Shown here piece after piece: positions 1-8,713 of a DNA stretch of 20,699 nucleotides; position 1 is the stretch's first letter, and each line of letters starts with the position of its first letter. A model generated the notes under the pieces. That model was not told where the DNA came from, searched no databases, and saw only the letters and a list, made by a program, of their open reading frames with translations. This stretch comes from CAYNVS01 sp964400725 (GTDB lineage: Bacteria; Myxococcota_A; SURF-8; CAYNVS01): NCBI GenBank assembly GCA_964400725.1, contig CAYNVS010000049.1:1-20699 (forward strand), in the 5' to 3' direction. A program made the translations under genes and the position numbers.

Positions 1-7
1 GGGGTGA

Positions 8-463
8 CCTGTAGATGCGGATCAGCAGGATACGGTTGCGGCCGGATGCGGCAGCAAGACGTGGCAGGACCCGGCCACAAAACTAACGTGGCAGGTTTCG
101 CCCGCGCCGAACTCGATGACGTGGCAGAGCGGTTTTGATTATTGCGAAAGTCTGAAACTCGGCGGATACGACGATTGGCGTCTGCCGAAATTGCAGGAAC
201 TCGAATCGCTGATAACGGGCTGCGACGTTTGCAAGAACGCGGGTCTGGCGGCGTGCGCCGGATGCCCAAGCAAAATGGGGCCGCATCAAGGGTATTATCA
301 GCCGAAGGAGCTTGAGCCGATTAGCAGCAAATACACCGGCATATTTTGGTCTTCCACCACCCGCGATACGGGAATTAAAAACGCTTGGTTCGTCTCGTTC
401 GGCGACGCGACGATAGACAGCATTAATGCTATAGAATATAATTACGTTCGCTGCGTAAGATAG
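8..463 (+). CDS. DUF1566 (Lcl C-terminal-like) domain protein, 5'-incomplete
   Basis: The C-terminal part of a DUF1566 domain is visible: the paired phrases TWQDPATKLTWQ and MTWQSGFDYC, then the hallmark GGYDDWRLPKLQELESLI, and near the end FWSSTT and a YVRCVR finish. These domains sit in bacterial surface and secreted proteins of unknown function. A CxxC-x7-CxxC motif (CDVC...CAGC) is inserted after the WRLP helix and may bind a metal or form disulfides. The reading frame is open from base 8, and the homology starts well upstream of the first ATG at 116, so 116 is unlikely to be the true start. An in-frame TGA at 5-7 breaks the frame right at the window edge, so this is either a contig-edge error or a 5'-disrupted gene. 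The residues before the domain (VDADQQD) resemble the acidic linker of the lipoproteins further along. Confidence 0.75.
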   Translation, partial: PVDADQQDTVAAGCGSKTWQDPATKLTWQVSPAPNSMTWQSGFDYCESLKLGGYDDWRLPKLQELESLITGCDVCKNAGLAACAGCPSKMGPHQGYYQPKELEPISSKYTGIFWSSTTRDTGIKNAWFVSFGDATIDSINAIEYNYVRCVR

Positions 464-529
464 AGGCCGCCTTCGATCCGTCGTATTATTTAAAGCCGCA
501 ATTTATTAGTTTTAGGGGCTCCGCCGCGT

Positions 530-558
530 TTGACAATAACCCGCGCTCAAATTAGTAT
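530..558 (+). promoter_or_regulatory. sigma70-like promoter of the GH-A glycosidase gene
   Basis: A consensus -35 TTGACA (530-535) is followed, after exactly 17 nt, by a -10-like TAGTAT (553-558). This predicts transcription from about 565, some 37 nt upstream of the ATG at 602. It also argues that translation cannot begin at the upstream in-frame codons at 530 or 557. Confidence 0.65.
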
Positions 559-601
559 GCGCAAAAAGGTTTTTTTATTTGATTTAAATAGGAACGCGGC
601 C

Positions 602-2089
602 ATGAATACATTTGCGATTAAAACATCATTGCTTGGCTTGTCGCTGCTTGCGATTGCGGCGTTAAACTTCTTTTCCTGTTCCGACGATAAATCGTCGCCG
701 TCGAATTCGGACGCGGACGCCGATATTGAAGGCGAAGCCGCGCCGGGGATATGGGACGGCTGGGCTTGCAAGAGCGGCAAAGTCGGCGACATGCTCGGCG
801 TCGCAAGCCACATGAAGCAGGGCGCCGGAAACGACTTCGACCGCGAATTCGAGTTTGCCCGTTACGACGAGCTCGGCAAGGCGGTGGTGCGGGAACATTT
901 CCGCTGGGACGACTTGGAGCCGAACGACGACGACTGGCGTTTCGACGAGGTTCAGACGCAGGTCGATATGGCCGCCGCGCATAACGTAAAGCTGATTCCG
1001 CAGGTCGGTTACGACGTCGCATGGGCGGCCTCCGGCGAAGGAGACAGCTCCCTTAGCGTAGAGGAATACGGCGAATTCGCGAAAAAAGTCGCGCAGCGCT
1101 ATTGCGGCCAAATTAAAGAATACGAGCTGTGGAACGAGCCGGACATGACTATTTTCTGGGAACCGGTTCCCGATCCTCAGCATTACGGCGAAATGGTCAA
1201 AGCGGCGCACTCGGCGATAAAGAGCGTCTGCCCGGATGCGCGCGTCTCGCTTGGCGGCTTGGCGTCCTATTCAAACGTCGATTTGTTCAATCACTGGTGG
1301 TTTCTCCGCGCTCTCATCGAAAAACATCCCGACATCGGCGCGTATTTCGACGTCGTCTCGCTTCATCCTTATACGTTTGCGTCGTCGTATTCGCCGGAAA
1401 ACGACTGGATTTCGGGAAAACTGCAAGCTAACAGCATGCCTGTTTTAGTCCAAATGGCGCGCGAAATTCTTAAACCAATAGGCAAAGAGAACGTTCCGAT
1501 TTGGTTCACTGAAGTAGGTTGGACGAGCCTTTTGACGGGCGAGCGGGAAGCCGCAAACTACTTAGCGCGGGGCGCGCTTCTGGCCGCGAGAGACAATATC
1601 GAATATTATCTGTGGTACACTTTCTTCGACGGCGAACCAGAACCCGACGACAAGTTCGACGACTGGTCGAATTATTTCGGCTTGTTCGGGTGGCCGGGCG
1701 ACGCAAAAGAGCCGCGCAGAGCCAAACCGGCTTGGTTTGCAATGAAAGGGCTGCATAAAATATTGGGCGACGCCTGCTTCGCGGCTGATTTGTCCGGCTT
1801 CCTTCATCTGCCTAACGACGTTTACGCGTTCGGTTTTGTCAAGGCCGGAGGGGAAAGAGTAATTGCGGCGTGGGACGGACGCGACATGCCGGACGATATA
1901 GACGGCGAGCTTGCGGAAGGCGGCAAAGATTGCGAGTTTCCGGCGGAGATTAATTTTCCCTCAGACGCCGCGGGCGTTAAGGTTTTCAACCAAAACGGAG
2001 ACGAAATATACAACCGGCAAATTAACGCCAACGCTCCATTTCCAATTACTCTAACGAACCAAGTCGTATATATCTTGCTTAGCAAATAA
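602..2089 (+). CDS. Lipoprotein glycoside hydrolase, clan GH-A (GH39/GH5-like)
   Basis: A 495-residue secreted (alpha/beta)8-barrel glycosidase. The start at 602 has AGGAA 7 nt upstream and gives a clean signal peptide ending in a weak lipobox (NFFSC), followed by the acidic linker DADADIEGE. Catalytic residues typical of clan GH-A are in place: the acid/base Glu in WNEPD (E179) and the nucleophile Glu in WFTEVGW (E304). The barrel carries further motifs such as REHFRWDDLEP and VSLHPY. The last ~100 residues look like the C-terminal beta-sandwich seen in GH39 and related xylosidases and glucosidases. Substrate cannot be read from the sequence; a beta-xylosidase or exopolysaccharide hydrolase is plausible. 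The gene appears monocistronic, with its own promoter and a terminator after the stop. Confidence 0.87.
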   Translation: MNTFAIKTSLLGLSLLAIAALNFFSCSDDKSSPSNSDADADIEGEAAPGIWDGWACKSGKVGDMLGVASHMKQGAGNDFDREFEFARYDELGKAVVREHFRWDDLEPNDDDWRFDEVQTQVDMAAAHNVKLIPQVGYDVAWAASGEGDSSLSVEEYGEFAKKVAQRYCGQIKEYELWNEPDMTIFWEPVPDPQHYGEMVKAAHSAIKSVCPDARVSLGGLASYSNVDLFNHWWFLRALIEKHPDIGAYFDVVSLHPYTFASSYSPENDWISGKLQANSMPVLVQMAREILKPIGKENVPIWFTEVGWTSLLTGEREAANYLARGALLAARDNIEYYLWYTFFDGEPEPDDKFDDWSNYFGLFGWPGDAKEPRRAKPAWFAMKGLHKILGDACFAADLSGFLHLPNDVYAFGFVKAGGERVIAAWDGRDMPDDIDGELAEGGKDCEFPAEINFPSDAAGVKVFNQNGDEIYNRQINANAPFPITLTNQVVYILLSK

Positions 2090-2109
2090 TAATATTATTA
2101 TTCGGAAAG

Positions 2110-2145
2110 AAAAAAGCCCTGCGCCAAGAAGCGCAAGGCTTTTTC
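2110..2145. terminator. Bidirectional intrinsic terminator between convergent genes
   Basis: AAAAAGCCCTGCGC pairs with GCGCAAGGCTTTTT (one C-A mismatch) around a 6-nt CAAGAA loop. A-tract and T-tract flank the GC stem on both sides, so it can end transcription of the glycosidase gene (plus) and of the Cys-rich lipoprotein gene (minus). Confidence 0.85.
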
Positions 2146-2170
2146 GGGGGAAGAAACGTCCGTTCCGCTA

Positions 2171-4621
2171 TTAAGGACACGAACATGAGTCGGTTTTATA
2201 GCAGCAGTCCGCGGATCCGGCGGCGTCGCACCATATTGAGCGCGGGTTCGCCGCGTCGCACGGATTAAAAACGCCTCCGTCGGACGCTTTAAAGGGATTG
2301 GCGTATTCGCAAGCCGGGTTCTGTTGGTCGAGACATTGCGCGTTTAGAGCTTCTGCCGCGTAATTAATGTCGTTCATTGAGACCGACGGCGCGGGATTGA
2401 GCGGCAATATGGTTATATCGCCGCACGCAGTAGCGTCTCCCTTCCAATTAATATCCGCGGCTTTCCAGTAGGTTCCAACTTCTTTGAAGGGAAGCCAAAC
2501 CGCTTTGCTTTGACACGCCGTTCCGTTTAAATAAATATTTAGGAACGCCTTAACCGGATTTCCGGACGAGACGCCGGCGTTCGGGTCCGCGTAAAACCTT
2601 ATTGTTACGCGGTATTTTGCCGAGGCCGAGCCGGGATTCGTTATGGAAATTATTTCCGGTCCGTAGCCGTCAACGTCGTCGATGTCCATGACGGGATTGT
2701 CCGCGGTCGTCGATGTATCGCCCCATTCCGGATTTCTATTGTTAAAAGCGCACGAATCGTTCTCCTGCGCAAAGCTGTAAGCCGCGCAGAACTTTTTAGC
2801 CTCGCCGCTTAGCATGCGGGTCAGGCAGTAGCCTTTTCCTTTACAGTCGCCGTCCTTAACGTCGAGCTCGTCGCGGCATTGCCAACGCCTATTATTGTCG
2901 CCGCATACGCCGTCCGATCCGCAGGAATAACCGGGGTGCGCTTTTTTGCAGTAAGCGTCTCCGGCGTCGCCAGGGGCGCACGACGTTACGCAATGCCCTG
3001 CGTCGCATGTAAGGCCGCTTCCGGCCGCGGACGCGCCGCAGTATTCGCTTCCGCCGCCTGCCGGGCAGCAGTCGGAGTTCTGCGAGCAGGATGCGGGCAT
3101 GGTTAGAGCCGGCGTTTGAAGGTAATCGTTGTTCGGCGATACGCCCATTGTTCCGTTTGCGCGGTAACGCGACAGGAATAAGTCGAAGTCAACGCCGTCG
3201 TCTTTGTCCCATACGAGTTGGACGAAAAGTTTTTTCGGCGGCGCCGCATTAATTGTAAGGTTTGCGTGCTTGCAGGAGACGTTATTAGCGTCGTCCGAGC
3301 TTTTAATTTCTAATGAGTCTTTTACCGCAACTCTTATTTTATAAGTTCCGGCAAGCGGCAGAAGCAGCTTCGGAGAGCTTTCATCCGTCCATCCTTTTTC
3401 GATGGAAGCCGAGGAGGCGGGGAAGCAATCCCGGCAGATAATAGCTGAATCGACGGCGTAATCGGGCTTTTCGATTATTTCCCAGTAATACTTTAACGGC
3501 AAACGTCCTGACGGCGAGGAACTGCCGGACGCGTCAATGACTATTACGTCCAGCGGAGCGCTCTGCATTATTTTGCCGCAGGCGTCGCCGGGGTCGTTCG
3601 TTAATGCAAGCTGGGCGCCGCTTGTCAAGGTAGTTTTAGCAATCTGCGGAATAGGAAAGCCTTCCGGCTCCGAATCGGTTTGGTCGTAGTCTCCGCCGTT
3701 TGCGGCGCATTTGCCTAAGCTGCAGGTTCCGGAGTTGCCGGAGCCGCACGGCGCGCCGTCGGCGAGAAAGTTCGTAAGAACGCACCACGAATCGCCGACG
3801 CAGAAATCCGTCGTGCACTTGTTTGCGTCGTCGCATCTTTGGCAGCCTATTTCAATCAAGGCGTTTCCTTCCCCGATTTTATTTTGCGCTTCCAGTTCCG
3901 CGTCTTTTAGAGTTCCGTCGGCGTCCGAGTCTGCGAAAATAGCCATGCAGGATAAAATCGTTTGCGATATTTTTTCGTACATCGCGGGAGACATTCCGGA
4001 GTCGATTGATACTTTTCCGTTTACGGGCTGAAATTCCCGCCAAGGCAGCGTTTTGGCCAACGCTTCCCCGTCGAGGTAAACGCCGACCGATTTGCGGTCT
4101 CCGGCAGTCCATTTCAACGAGCCGTTCAACCCCTTGAACGCGAGCAGCCCCAAATCTACGTCTATCGCGAACCGCCCGCCGCTTCGCAAAATTCCTTCCG
4201 CCCAGAAGGGAAGGGAAGACAGCGAAGCCGTAGAAGATACGGAAAGGCCGAACGCTATTTCGCTAAATTCGGCGTCCGACGGAATTTTAGCCGTTAAGGC
4301 CGCTTTGGAGCCCGCTCTCAAATCTATTTCCGTTTTCTTGCCGGAAATTACGACGTTTTGGCCGGACGACGGTTTTAACGTCATGCGGTCTATTTGAACA
4401 GATACTCTCGTCCATTCAGCGACCGGAACGTCGGGGTTGCCGTCGGTGGAGCCTCCTCCCATTTGAAAGCTGACGTCCACCAGCGACGTAGTTTTTCCCT
4501 CCAATTGAGGGCTTTCGTAATAATTGGTTTCGCGCGAGACTTGAGGACTTGCGCTGCAAGCGGCCAAGCAAAGCGCAAGCGCGGTCGAAATTAACAGCGA
4601 ATAAAGTTTTTTAGTTTTCAT
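2171..4621 (-). CDS. Large Cys-rich lipoprotein with EF-hand-like loop and PKD-like domain
   Basis: An 816-residue lipoprotein of unknown function. The signal peptide ends in a perfect lipobox LAAC (C22). An N-terminal beta-rich domain (about 30-200) is followed by a canonical EF-hand-type loop DSDADGTLKDAE (about 230-242), then a Cys cluster with CDDANKCTTDFC, a motif familiar from myxobacterial surface proteins. A PKD/Ig-like region follows (about 345-460, with IDASGSSSPSG and YYWEI), then a beta-domain opening with VQLVWDKDDGVDFDLFL. About 120 residues rich in Cys pairs come next, and a final beta-domain ends in a Cys-rich tail (CCYKTDSCSC). Many disulfides imply an oxidising extracytoplasmic location. 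AAGGAG lies 6 nt before the ATG, inside the end of the overlapping upstream regulator gene, so the two are probably translationally coupled. A role in surface attachment or substrate binding is inference. Confidence 0.8.
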   Translation of the reverse strand: MKTKKLYSLLISTALALCLAACSASPQVSRETNYYESPQLEGKTTSLVDVSFQMGGGSTDGNPDVPVAEWTRVSVQIDRMTLKPSSGQNVVISGKKTEIDLRAGSKAALTAKIPSDAEFSEIAFGLSVSSTASLSSLPFWAEGILRSGGRFAIDVDLGLLAFKGLNGSLKWTAGDRKSVGVYLDGEALAKTLPWREFQPVNGKVSIDSGMSPAMYEKISQTILSCMAIFADSDADGTLKDAELEAQNKIGEGNALIEIGCQRCDDANKCTTDFCVGDSWCVLTNFLADGAPCGSGNSGTCSLGKCAANGGDYDQTDSEPEGFPIPQIAKTTLTSGAQLALTNDPGDACGKIMQSAPLDVIVIDASGSSSPSGRLPLKYYWEIIEKPDYAVDSAIICRDCFPASSASIEKGWTDESSPKLLLPLAGTYKIRVAVKDSLEIKSSDDANNVSCKHANLTINAAPPKKLFVQLVWDKDDGVDFDLFLSRYRANGTMGVSPNNDYLQTPALTMPASCSQNSDCCPAGGGSEYCGASAAGSGLTCDAGHCVTSCAPGDAGDAYCKKAHPGYSCGSDGVCGDNNRRWQCRDELDVKDGDCKGKGYCLTRMLSGEAKKFCAAYSFAQENDSCAFNNRNPEWGDTSTTADNPVMDIDDVDGYGPEIISITNPGSASAKYRVTIRFYADPNAGVSSGNPVKAFLNIYLNGTACQSKAVWLPFKEVGTYWKAADINWKGDATACGDITILPLNPAPSVSMNDINYAAEALNAQCLDQQNPACEYANPFKASDGGVFNPCDAANPRSIWCDAAGSADCCYKTDSCSCP

Positions 4622-5528
4622 TTACATCTCCTTTTGGGTTATTGCGTTTATTTTCGGATTCCGACCAGTTAGACATGTAAAACATTTGCATATTAATGCG
4701 GTAAACTATTTCAGCCGGTTCGTTTTCTTTCGCGATTTCGTTTATTTCCTGCATACAGGCAATAATCCGTTCGCGTATCGACGCCGACTGCTTTTTTGAA
4801 ATATGCAGCGTGCCGCCGACTATCAGGCGTTTGTCTTGAGGCTGTGCGTCCAACGCCGCCGCCGCCAAGTTAATCATCGTTTTATGATACGAGCGCACCA
4901 GCCGCCGTTTCTCTTCGTCGTCTTCCTTTCGGTCATTAATCGACCCGATAAAAGGTTCCGCCTGCCTTAGTCTGCCGGATTCGTCGCGGACGAGATAACC
5001 CCACTTGATCAGTTTGGCGAGCCCGTCCTTAACCTCGCGGGGCGTAATCGGCGGAGAGATTTTTTTGGCAATCCAGCCGTTGTCTTCTTTGAAATCGTCC
5101 AGCATTACCAGTTCGCGCAGCGCGGGCAGGTACCATTTCGAGTAATATTCCCAGCGAATATCTTTGCCGTCTCCGATTCGTCTGGCTTTGCGGTATTCGG
5201 GCATTTGCGCGATCTGCGCCTCGTACGCGGCGCGCTCGGACGAGCCTTTAGCCTGATTTTTTGCGGCCAGCAGCATGAAGTAAGTCGTCTGCCGAGCGTT
5301 CAACCCCAGAGCTTTGGCGTAACGCGCCGCCGCTTCCGCGCTCATCGGGGCGCGGCCGGTTACCCGCTGCCAAAAATGATTTGAGGTCGAGCCGTAACCG
5401 GCGAGGCGCTGTATTGCCCGGTAAGAAATCGCCGAGTCCCGCCGCTTCAAGTCTTCGTACGCCGCGGTTAGAAATTCGCGAAAATCATCGAACATATACA
5501 CATCAACGGTAAGATTTGTTTTACGCAT
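4611..5528 (-). CDS. TIGR02147 / DUF4423 family transcriptional regulator-like protein
   Basis: A 305-residue cytoplasmic protein with the architecture of the TIGR02147 (DUF4423) family, known mainly from Fibrobacter, Bdellovibrio and deltaproteobacterial lineages. The N-terminus (about 12-90) is a helical XRE-like segment with FDDFREFLTAAYEDLK, then SYRAIQRLAGYGSTSN, GRAPMS and ALGLNARQTTYFMLL. The middle (about 120-200) has the family-typical winged-helix-like part (WEYYSKWYLPALREL, ITPREVKDGLAKLIKWGYLVRD). The C-terminal part resembles the conserved alpha/beta region. AAGGAG lies 7 nt upstream of the ATG at 5528, favouring this start over the internal Met at residue 12. Its last 11 nt overlap the Cys-rich lipoprotein gene. 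It is also divergent from the porin gene, so it may control both; that is inferred from position only. Confidence 0.8.
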   Translation of the reverse strand: MRKTNLTVDVYMFDDFREFLTAAYEDLKRRDSAISYRAIQRLAGYGSTSNHFWQRVTGRAPMSAEAAARYAKALGLNARQTTYFMLLAAKNQAKGSSERAAYEAQIAQMPEYRKARRIGDGKDIRWEYYSKWYLPALRELVMLDDFKEDNGWIAKKISPPITPREVKDGLAKLIKWGYLVRDESGRLRQAEPFIGSINDRKEDDEEKRRLVRSYHKTMINLAAAALDAQPQDKRLIVGGTLHISKKQSASIRERIIACMQEINEIAKENEPAEIVYRINMQMFYMSNWSESENKRNNPKGDVNEN

Positions 5529-5872
5529 AACGTATCTCCTTTTCAGTTAAATCATTAAATTAAACGAATTTAAAAGCAAATTAAAAATGCCTGATGAAAA
5601 ACAAAAATGTATATAAAGTTATACACAATAAACATAGTAAACGGTTTGATATAACGCTTTGCCGTCAGAGGGAAGTTAAGACGCAAATATTTGGTTCGTT
5701 TTTGCGGGAGACTTTGCGGAAAAACGCCCGGCGCCGCCTTGCGCTTAATTATTGTAAAAGAATTGTTAAGAGTTCGTTAATACGCGCCCGCCCTATTGAC
5801 CTTTCAAACCTCTTCCGTATTTTCGCTTTAGCGGGGAATACCGGCTTCAACAAAAGAAAAGAGGTAATTAGT
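5529..5872. other. Divergent intergenic region (regulator/lipoprotein versus porin operon)
   Basis: 344 bp without a convincing gene. The half next to the regulator (5529-5660) is very AT-rich, with several -10-like stretches on the minus strand but no clear -35 partner. An open frame runs from 5594 into the porin, but its peptide is Arg/Lys-rich, lacks a signal sequence, and would push the porin's obvious signal peptide to an internal position. I therefore treat it as untranslated leader and promoter DNA. Confidence 0.7.
5796..5823 (+). promoter_or_regulatory. Possible promoter for the porin-phosphatase operon
   Basis: TTGACC (5796-5801), 16-nt spacer, TATTTT (5818-5823). This lies about 50 bp upstream of the porin ATG. 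It is a reasonable but not unique sigma70-like match in an AT-rich leader. Confidence 0.35.
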
Positions 5873-7174
5873 ATGAACGCAAAAAACAAGATGTTATTTT
5901 ATTTAGCCGCGATCTTCTGCATTTCGGCCATAGTTCAAACCGCCGCGGCTGAAGACCTTCCGGATGCGAAGGCCAAAGAGAAAAAGCCTTTTAAAGGATT
6001 ATGGGAGGCTCTCGGCGAGGATGAGTTGAGATGGCTTCCGGAAGACTTTTTTAAAACCGAGGGGGAAAAGACGATTTCGGAGCTGCTCATTACGCCGCCG
6101 GCCAAAAAGAAATACGTAGATGCTTTGTTCGAGCCGATTTTTTTAGGGCGAATGAACTATGTTACCACGATGGAAGAGACCTTTACTACCGCGGACGGAA
6201 AAAAACGAAGCTCAACGGAATTGCGTAGAACCTACCTTGGACACAGAGAAGGTTTCGTATTGGAAAATCTTGAGGCTGGTTTTAAGGGACGCCACAACGA
6301 AACGGGTTTGTACTACGGAGTTAAACTGGAGTTTGTTCCGCGCGAGAAGGACGGAACCAAAAGCGAAAGCGATTATTTAAAGGAAGCGTGGATGGGGTGG
6401 AATTACTACGCGATAATAGACGTTAAAACAGGCCGCATCAAACTGCCGATAAGCAGAGCTCTGTTGAAATCCACGCACGAAGCGACGCTTGTTTACTCGC
6501 CGCTGTTGGACACGCTTCTGCCAAAAAGACTTCTCGGAGTTTCCGTTTCTCTATCCGATCCGTGGAAAATAGCGGTTCTAACGGGCGGCGTCTTCAACAC
6601 GGTTAAAGAGCCCTACGAAATGATGCCGGACGCGAAGCATCTCATGTACGCCGGCAGACTGGAGTTGAACGCCGATAAAGCGCTGGATTTGGCGGGAATA
6701 AACACCGGCTCCTTCTTTAATTTGTCGCTTGCAGGCAGCTTAGCCTACTCGGAGGAAAGCTGGGATCCGCGCAGCAAGCTGCGTTTCATAGGCGCCGACG
6801 CGAGGCTTGATTTGAACATTTTCACGGTTGAAGGAGAAGTTCTTTTCAAGGATTACTACGGCGAAGGAACCGCGTCCAACATCGCGATGAGAGGATTTGG
6901 CTGGTATGTTGACTTTTGCGCAAGGCTGTGGCCGTCCGTTCTCGATTTTACTTTCCGGTTTGAAGAAGCCGACAACGACGAAGACCTAGAGGTAGGGTTT
7001 GCGACCGACGCGGGCGTCGCCGTAAATCAGAAGAAACGCTGGCTTACTTTCGGCCTGATGCTGCACGTAACGAAAAACCTCGATTTCGAGGCGAATTACA
7101 TCAATCGGCGCGAGGCGGAAGGCGTCAGCTTTAAAAACGACGTCTTTATGACGCTGCTTCAATTCAACATTTAA
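5873..7174 (+). CDS. OprP/OprO-like outer-membrane porin
   Basis: A 433-residue exported beta-barrel protein. The chosen ATG at 5873 follows a GAGGT ribosome binding site. It gives a classic type I signal peptide with predicted cleavage after TAAA (residue 26), then a charged periplasmic segment. From about residue 90 the sequence alternates hydrophobic and polar residues in repeated strands (for example GLYYGVKLEFVPR, FFNLSLAGSLAY, LDFTFRFEEA), and it ends in a strand finishing LLQFNI. The pattern, including the RLRLP-like segment GRIKLPISRALL, recalls the phosphate-selective porin OprO/OprP family. The next gene, 54 bp downstream, is a phosphatase, which fits uptake of released phosphate, but phosphate selectivity itself is not demonstrated by residues I can identify. 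Confidence 0.7.
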   Translation: MNAKNKMLFYLAAIFCISAIVQTAAAEDLPDAKAKEKKPFKGLWEALGEDELRWLPEDFFKTEGEKTISELLITPPAKKKYVDALFEPIFLGRMNYVTTMEETFTTADGKKRSSTELRRTYLGHREGFVLENLEAGFKGRHNETGLYYGVKLEFVPREKDGTKSESDYLKEAWMGWNYYAIIDVKTGRIKLPISRALLKSTHEATLVYSPLLDTLLPKRLLGVSVSLSDPWKIAVLTGGVFNTVKEPYEMMPDAKHLMYAGRLELNADKALDLAGINTGSFFNLSLAGSLAYSEESWDPRSKLRFIGADARLDLNIFTVEGEVLFKDYYGEGTASNIAMRGFGWYVDFCARLWPSVLDFTFRFEEADNDEDLEVGFATDAGVAVNQKKRWLTFGLMLHVTKNLDFEANYINRREAEGVSFKNDVFMTLLQFNI

Positions 7175-7228
7175 ACGACCGGCTAACGACGCTAAGAGAT
7201 TACTTTGATTTTAAAAGGAGACAATGCG

Positions 7229-8662
7229 ATGAAAACGATTAAACTTGCCGCGATGGCCGCGGCGCTTGCGGCCGTATTGCTTTTTGCGATTTCGGGCTGC
7301 GGCTTTTCCGACAAGGCGGCGCAGGACGGCGACGTCGATTCTACGGAATACGAGACGTCCGACAACGATTTCGCGCCCATCAAACTTATTAATGTAAAGG
7401 AACCTTCAAACTGGAACCCGAATACGGCGCGCAAACCGACCGCCATTCACATCACTTACCAGCGCGATCCGTCCCGATACGCAACGCTTCAATGGCAGAC
7501 AGAAGAAAAAGACGAGGCGTCGTACGTCCCGAAAGTCTGGCTGGCGCGCGGAAGCGACGTTAAAGACGCCGATTATACGGTTTACGAGCAAACCGTTAAA
7601 ATGCCTTATGCGGAAGCGTTGACGGCAACGGGATCGGCTGAAAAATACTGCCAAAAATTGTTTTGCTCCGACGAAACGTCTTACGCGGGGCTGCAATGGT
7701 CGGTAGAAATCGCTCTGCCGGATCCGGACGCGGTGTATTATTACAGGGTCGGAACGTGGGAATCGTTCGACGAAAGTACCGGAGAGTTTAAAAACGCCGA
7801 CCTGTCGCCCGCGTATCATTTTAAAAGCGGTCTGCCTAAAGGCTCAAAACAGCCTTTTGTCTTCGGGTTCGGCTCCGACAGCCAGAATTGGTTTGAAAAC
7901 ATAACCGAAAAAGCCGATTATATTAGAAAAAATACCGGAAAAGAAGCCCGTTTTTGGCTCTTCGGCGGCGATTTGACCGAAATGGGAACGCAGGAAGAGC
8001 TTTGGGGCTGGTTCGACGTCATGCAGCCGATTCTTCATTATTTTTCGTTTATGCCCGTCAGCGGCAACCACGATATATTTCAAGGCGCGCTTTTCGGCGA
8101 GTTTTCGCTTCCGCGAATGGACGCCCTGCCCGAAGAAATTAGAGAATTCGCTTGGTCGTTCAATTACGGCTCTCTGCACGTTCTAGCGTTTCACAGCAAC
8201 GGAGAGTCCACGGTCGAAGAACAGCTCGACTTCATCGAAAAAGATTTAAAAGCCGCGTCAGAAGATCCTGATATTGAATGGAAAATAGCTATGTTCCATC
8301 ATCCGATGTACTCTTCTTCCACGGCTCACGGCTCTACCGATTATTTGCAAAGCCTTGTAAGGCCTTTGTTTGACGCCTATAAGGTCGATTTGACGTTTTC
8401 CGGCCACGATCACGATTACGAGCGCACCAAACCGATGAGGGGAGGGCAAATTATGGACTCCGGCGAAGGGACGGTTTACGTCGTATCCGGCGGATTTTTC
8501 TCGAAGAAATCCTACGGCAACGGAACTTCTGATTTTACGGCGGTTTCATTCGACGGCGAAAGCAAGAGCTACGTAACGGTCGAGATTAACGGAAAGACGC
8601 TGAAGGGGACGGCCTACAACGGTCAGCACGAACTTTTAGACAGTTTCACTCTAACAAAATAA
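7229..8662 (+). CDS. Purple-acid-phosphatase-like metallophosphoesterase lipoprotein
   Basis: A 477-residue lipoprotein. AAAAGGAG lies 8 nt before the ATG at 7229; the signal peptide ends in ISGC and is followed by an acidic linker (DGDVDSTEYE). An N-terminal fibronectin-like domain (about 65-205, containing ATLQWQTEE and YYYRVGTWE) precedes a calcineurin-like phosphoesterase domain, as in purple acid phosphatases. Metal-ligand motifs are visible: GSDS (D217), GGDL (D248), GNHD (N280, H281), FHHP (H357/H358) and GHDHDYER (H393, H395). The Tyr that gives plant and animal enzymes their colour (GDxxY) is absent; the text reads GDLTEM. The enzyme probably hydrolyses phosphate monoesters or diesters at the cell surface or in the periplasm. 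It is co-transcribed with the porin upstream, and a strong terminator follows. Confidence 0.87.
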   Translation: MKTIKLAAMAAALAAVLLFAISGCGFSDKAAQDGDVDSTEYETSDNDFAPIKLINVKEPSNWNPNTARKPTAIHITYQRDPSRYATLQWQTEEKDEASYVPKVWLARGSDVKDADYTVYEQTVKMPYAEALTATGSAEKYCQKLFCSDETSYAGLQWSVEIALPDPDAVYYYRVGTWESFDESTGEFKNADLSPAYHFKSGLPKGSKQPFVFGFGSDSQNWFENITEKADYIRKNTGKEARFWLFGGDLTEMGTQEELWGWFDVMQPILHYFSFMPVSGNHDIFQGALFGEFSLPRMDALPEEIREFAWSFNYGSLHVLAFHSNGESTVEEQLDFIEKDLKAASEDPDIEWKIAMFHHPMYSSSTAHGSTDYLQSLVRPLFDAYKVDLTFSGHDHDYERTKPMRGGQIMDSGEGTVYVVSGGFFSKKSYGNGTSDFTAVSFDGESKSYVTVEINGKTLKGTAYNGQHELLDSFTLTK

Positions 8663-8680
8663 GAGCAAAACGACGACGTT

Positions 8681-8713
8681 AAAGCCTCCGTTTTACGGGG
8701 GCTTTTTTATTTT
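8681..8713 (+). terminator. Intrinsic terminator after the phosphatase gene
   Basis: A 10-bp stem AAAGCCTCCG / CGGGGGCTTT (one T-G pair) with loop TTTTA, followed by a T-rich tract to 8713. A textbook rho-independent terminator that separates the porin-phosphatase unit from the nucleotidase gene. Confidence 0.92.

Noticed and set aside
662..1210. Minus-strand open frame of 182 codons over the glycosidase gene
   Set aside because: Antisense to a gene with clear catalytic motifs; no ribosome binding site or family resemblance.
5594..5872. N-terminal extension of the porin
   Set aside because: Basic, signal-less peptide; the ATG at 5873 has a ribosome binding site and a clean signal peptide.
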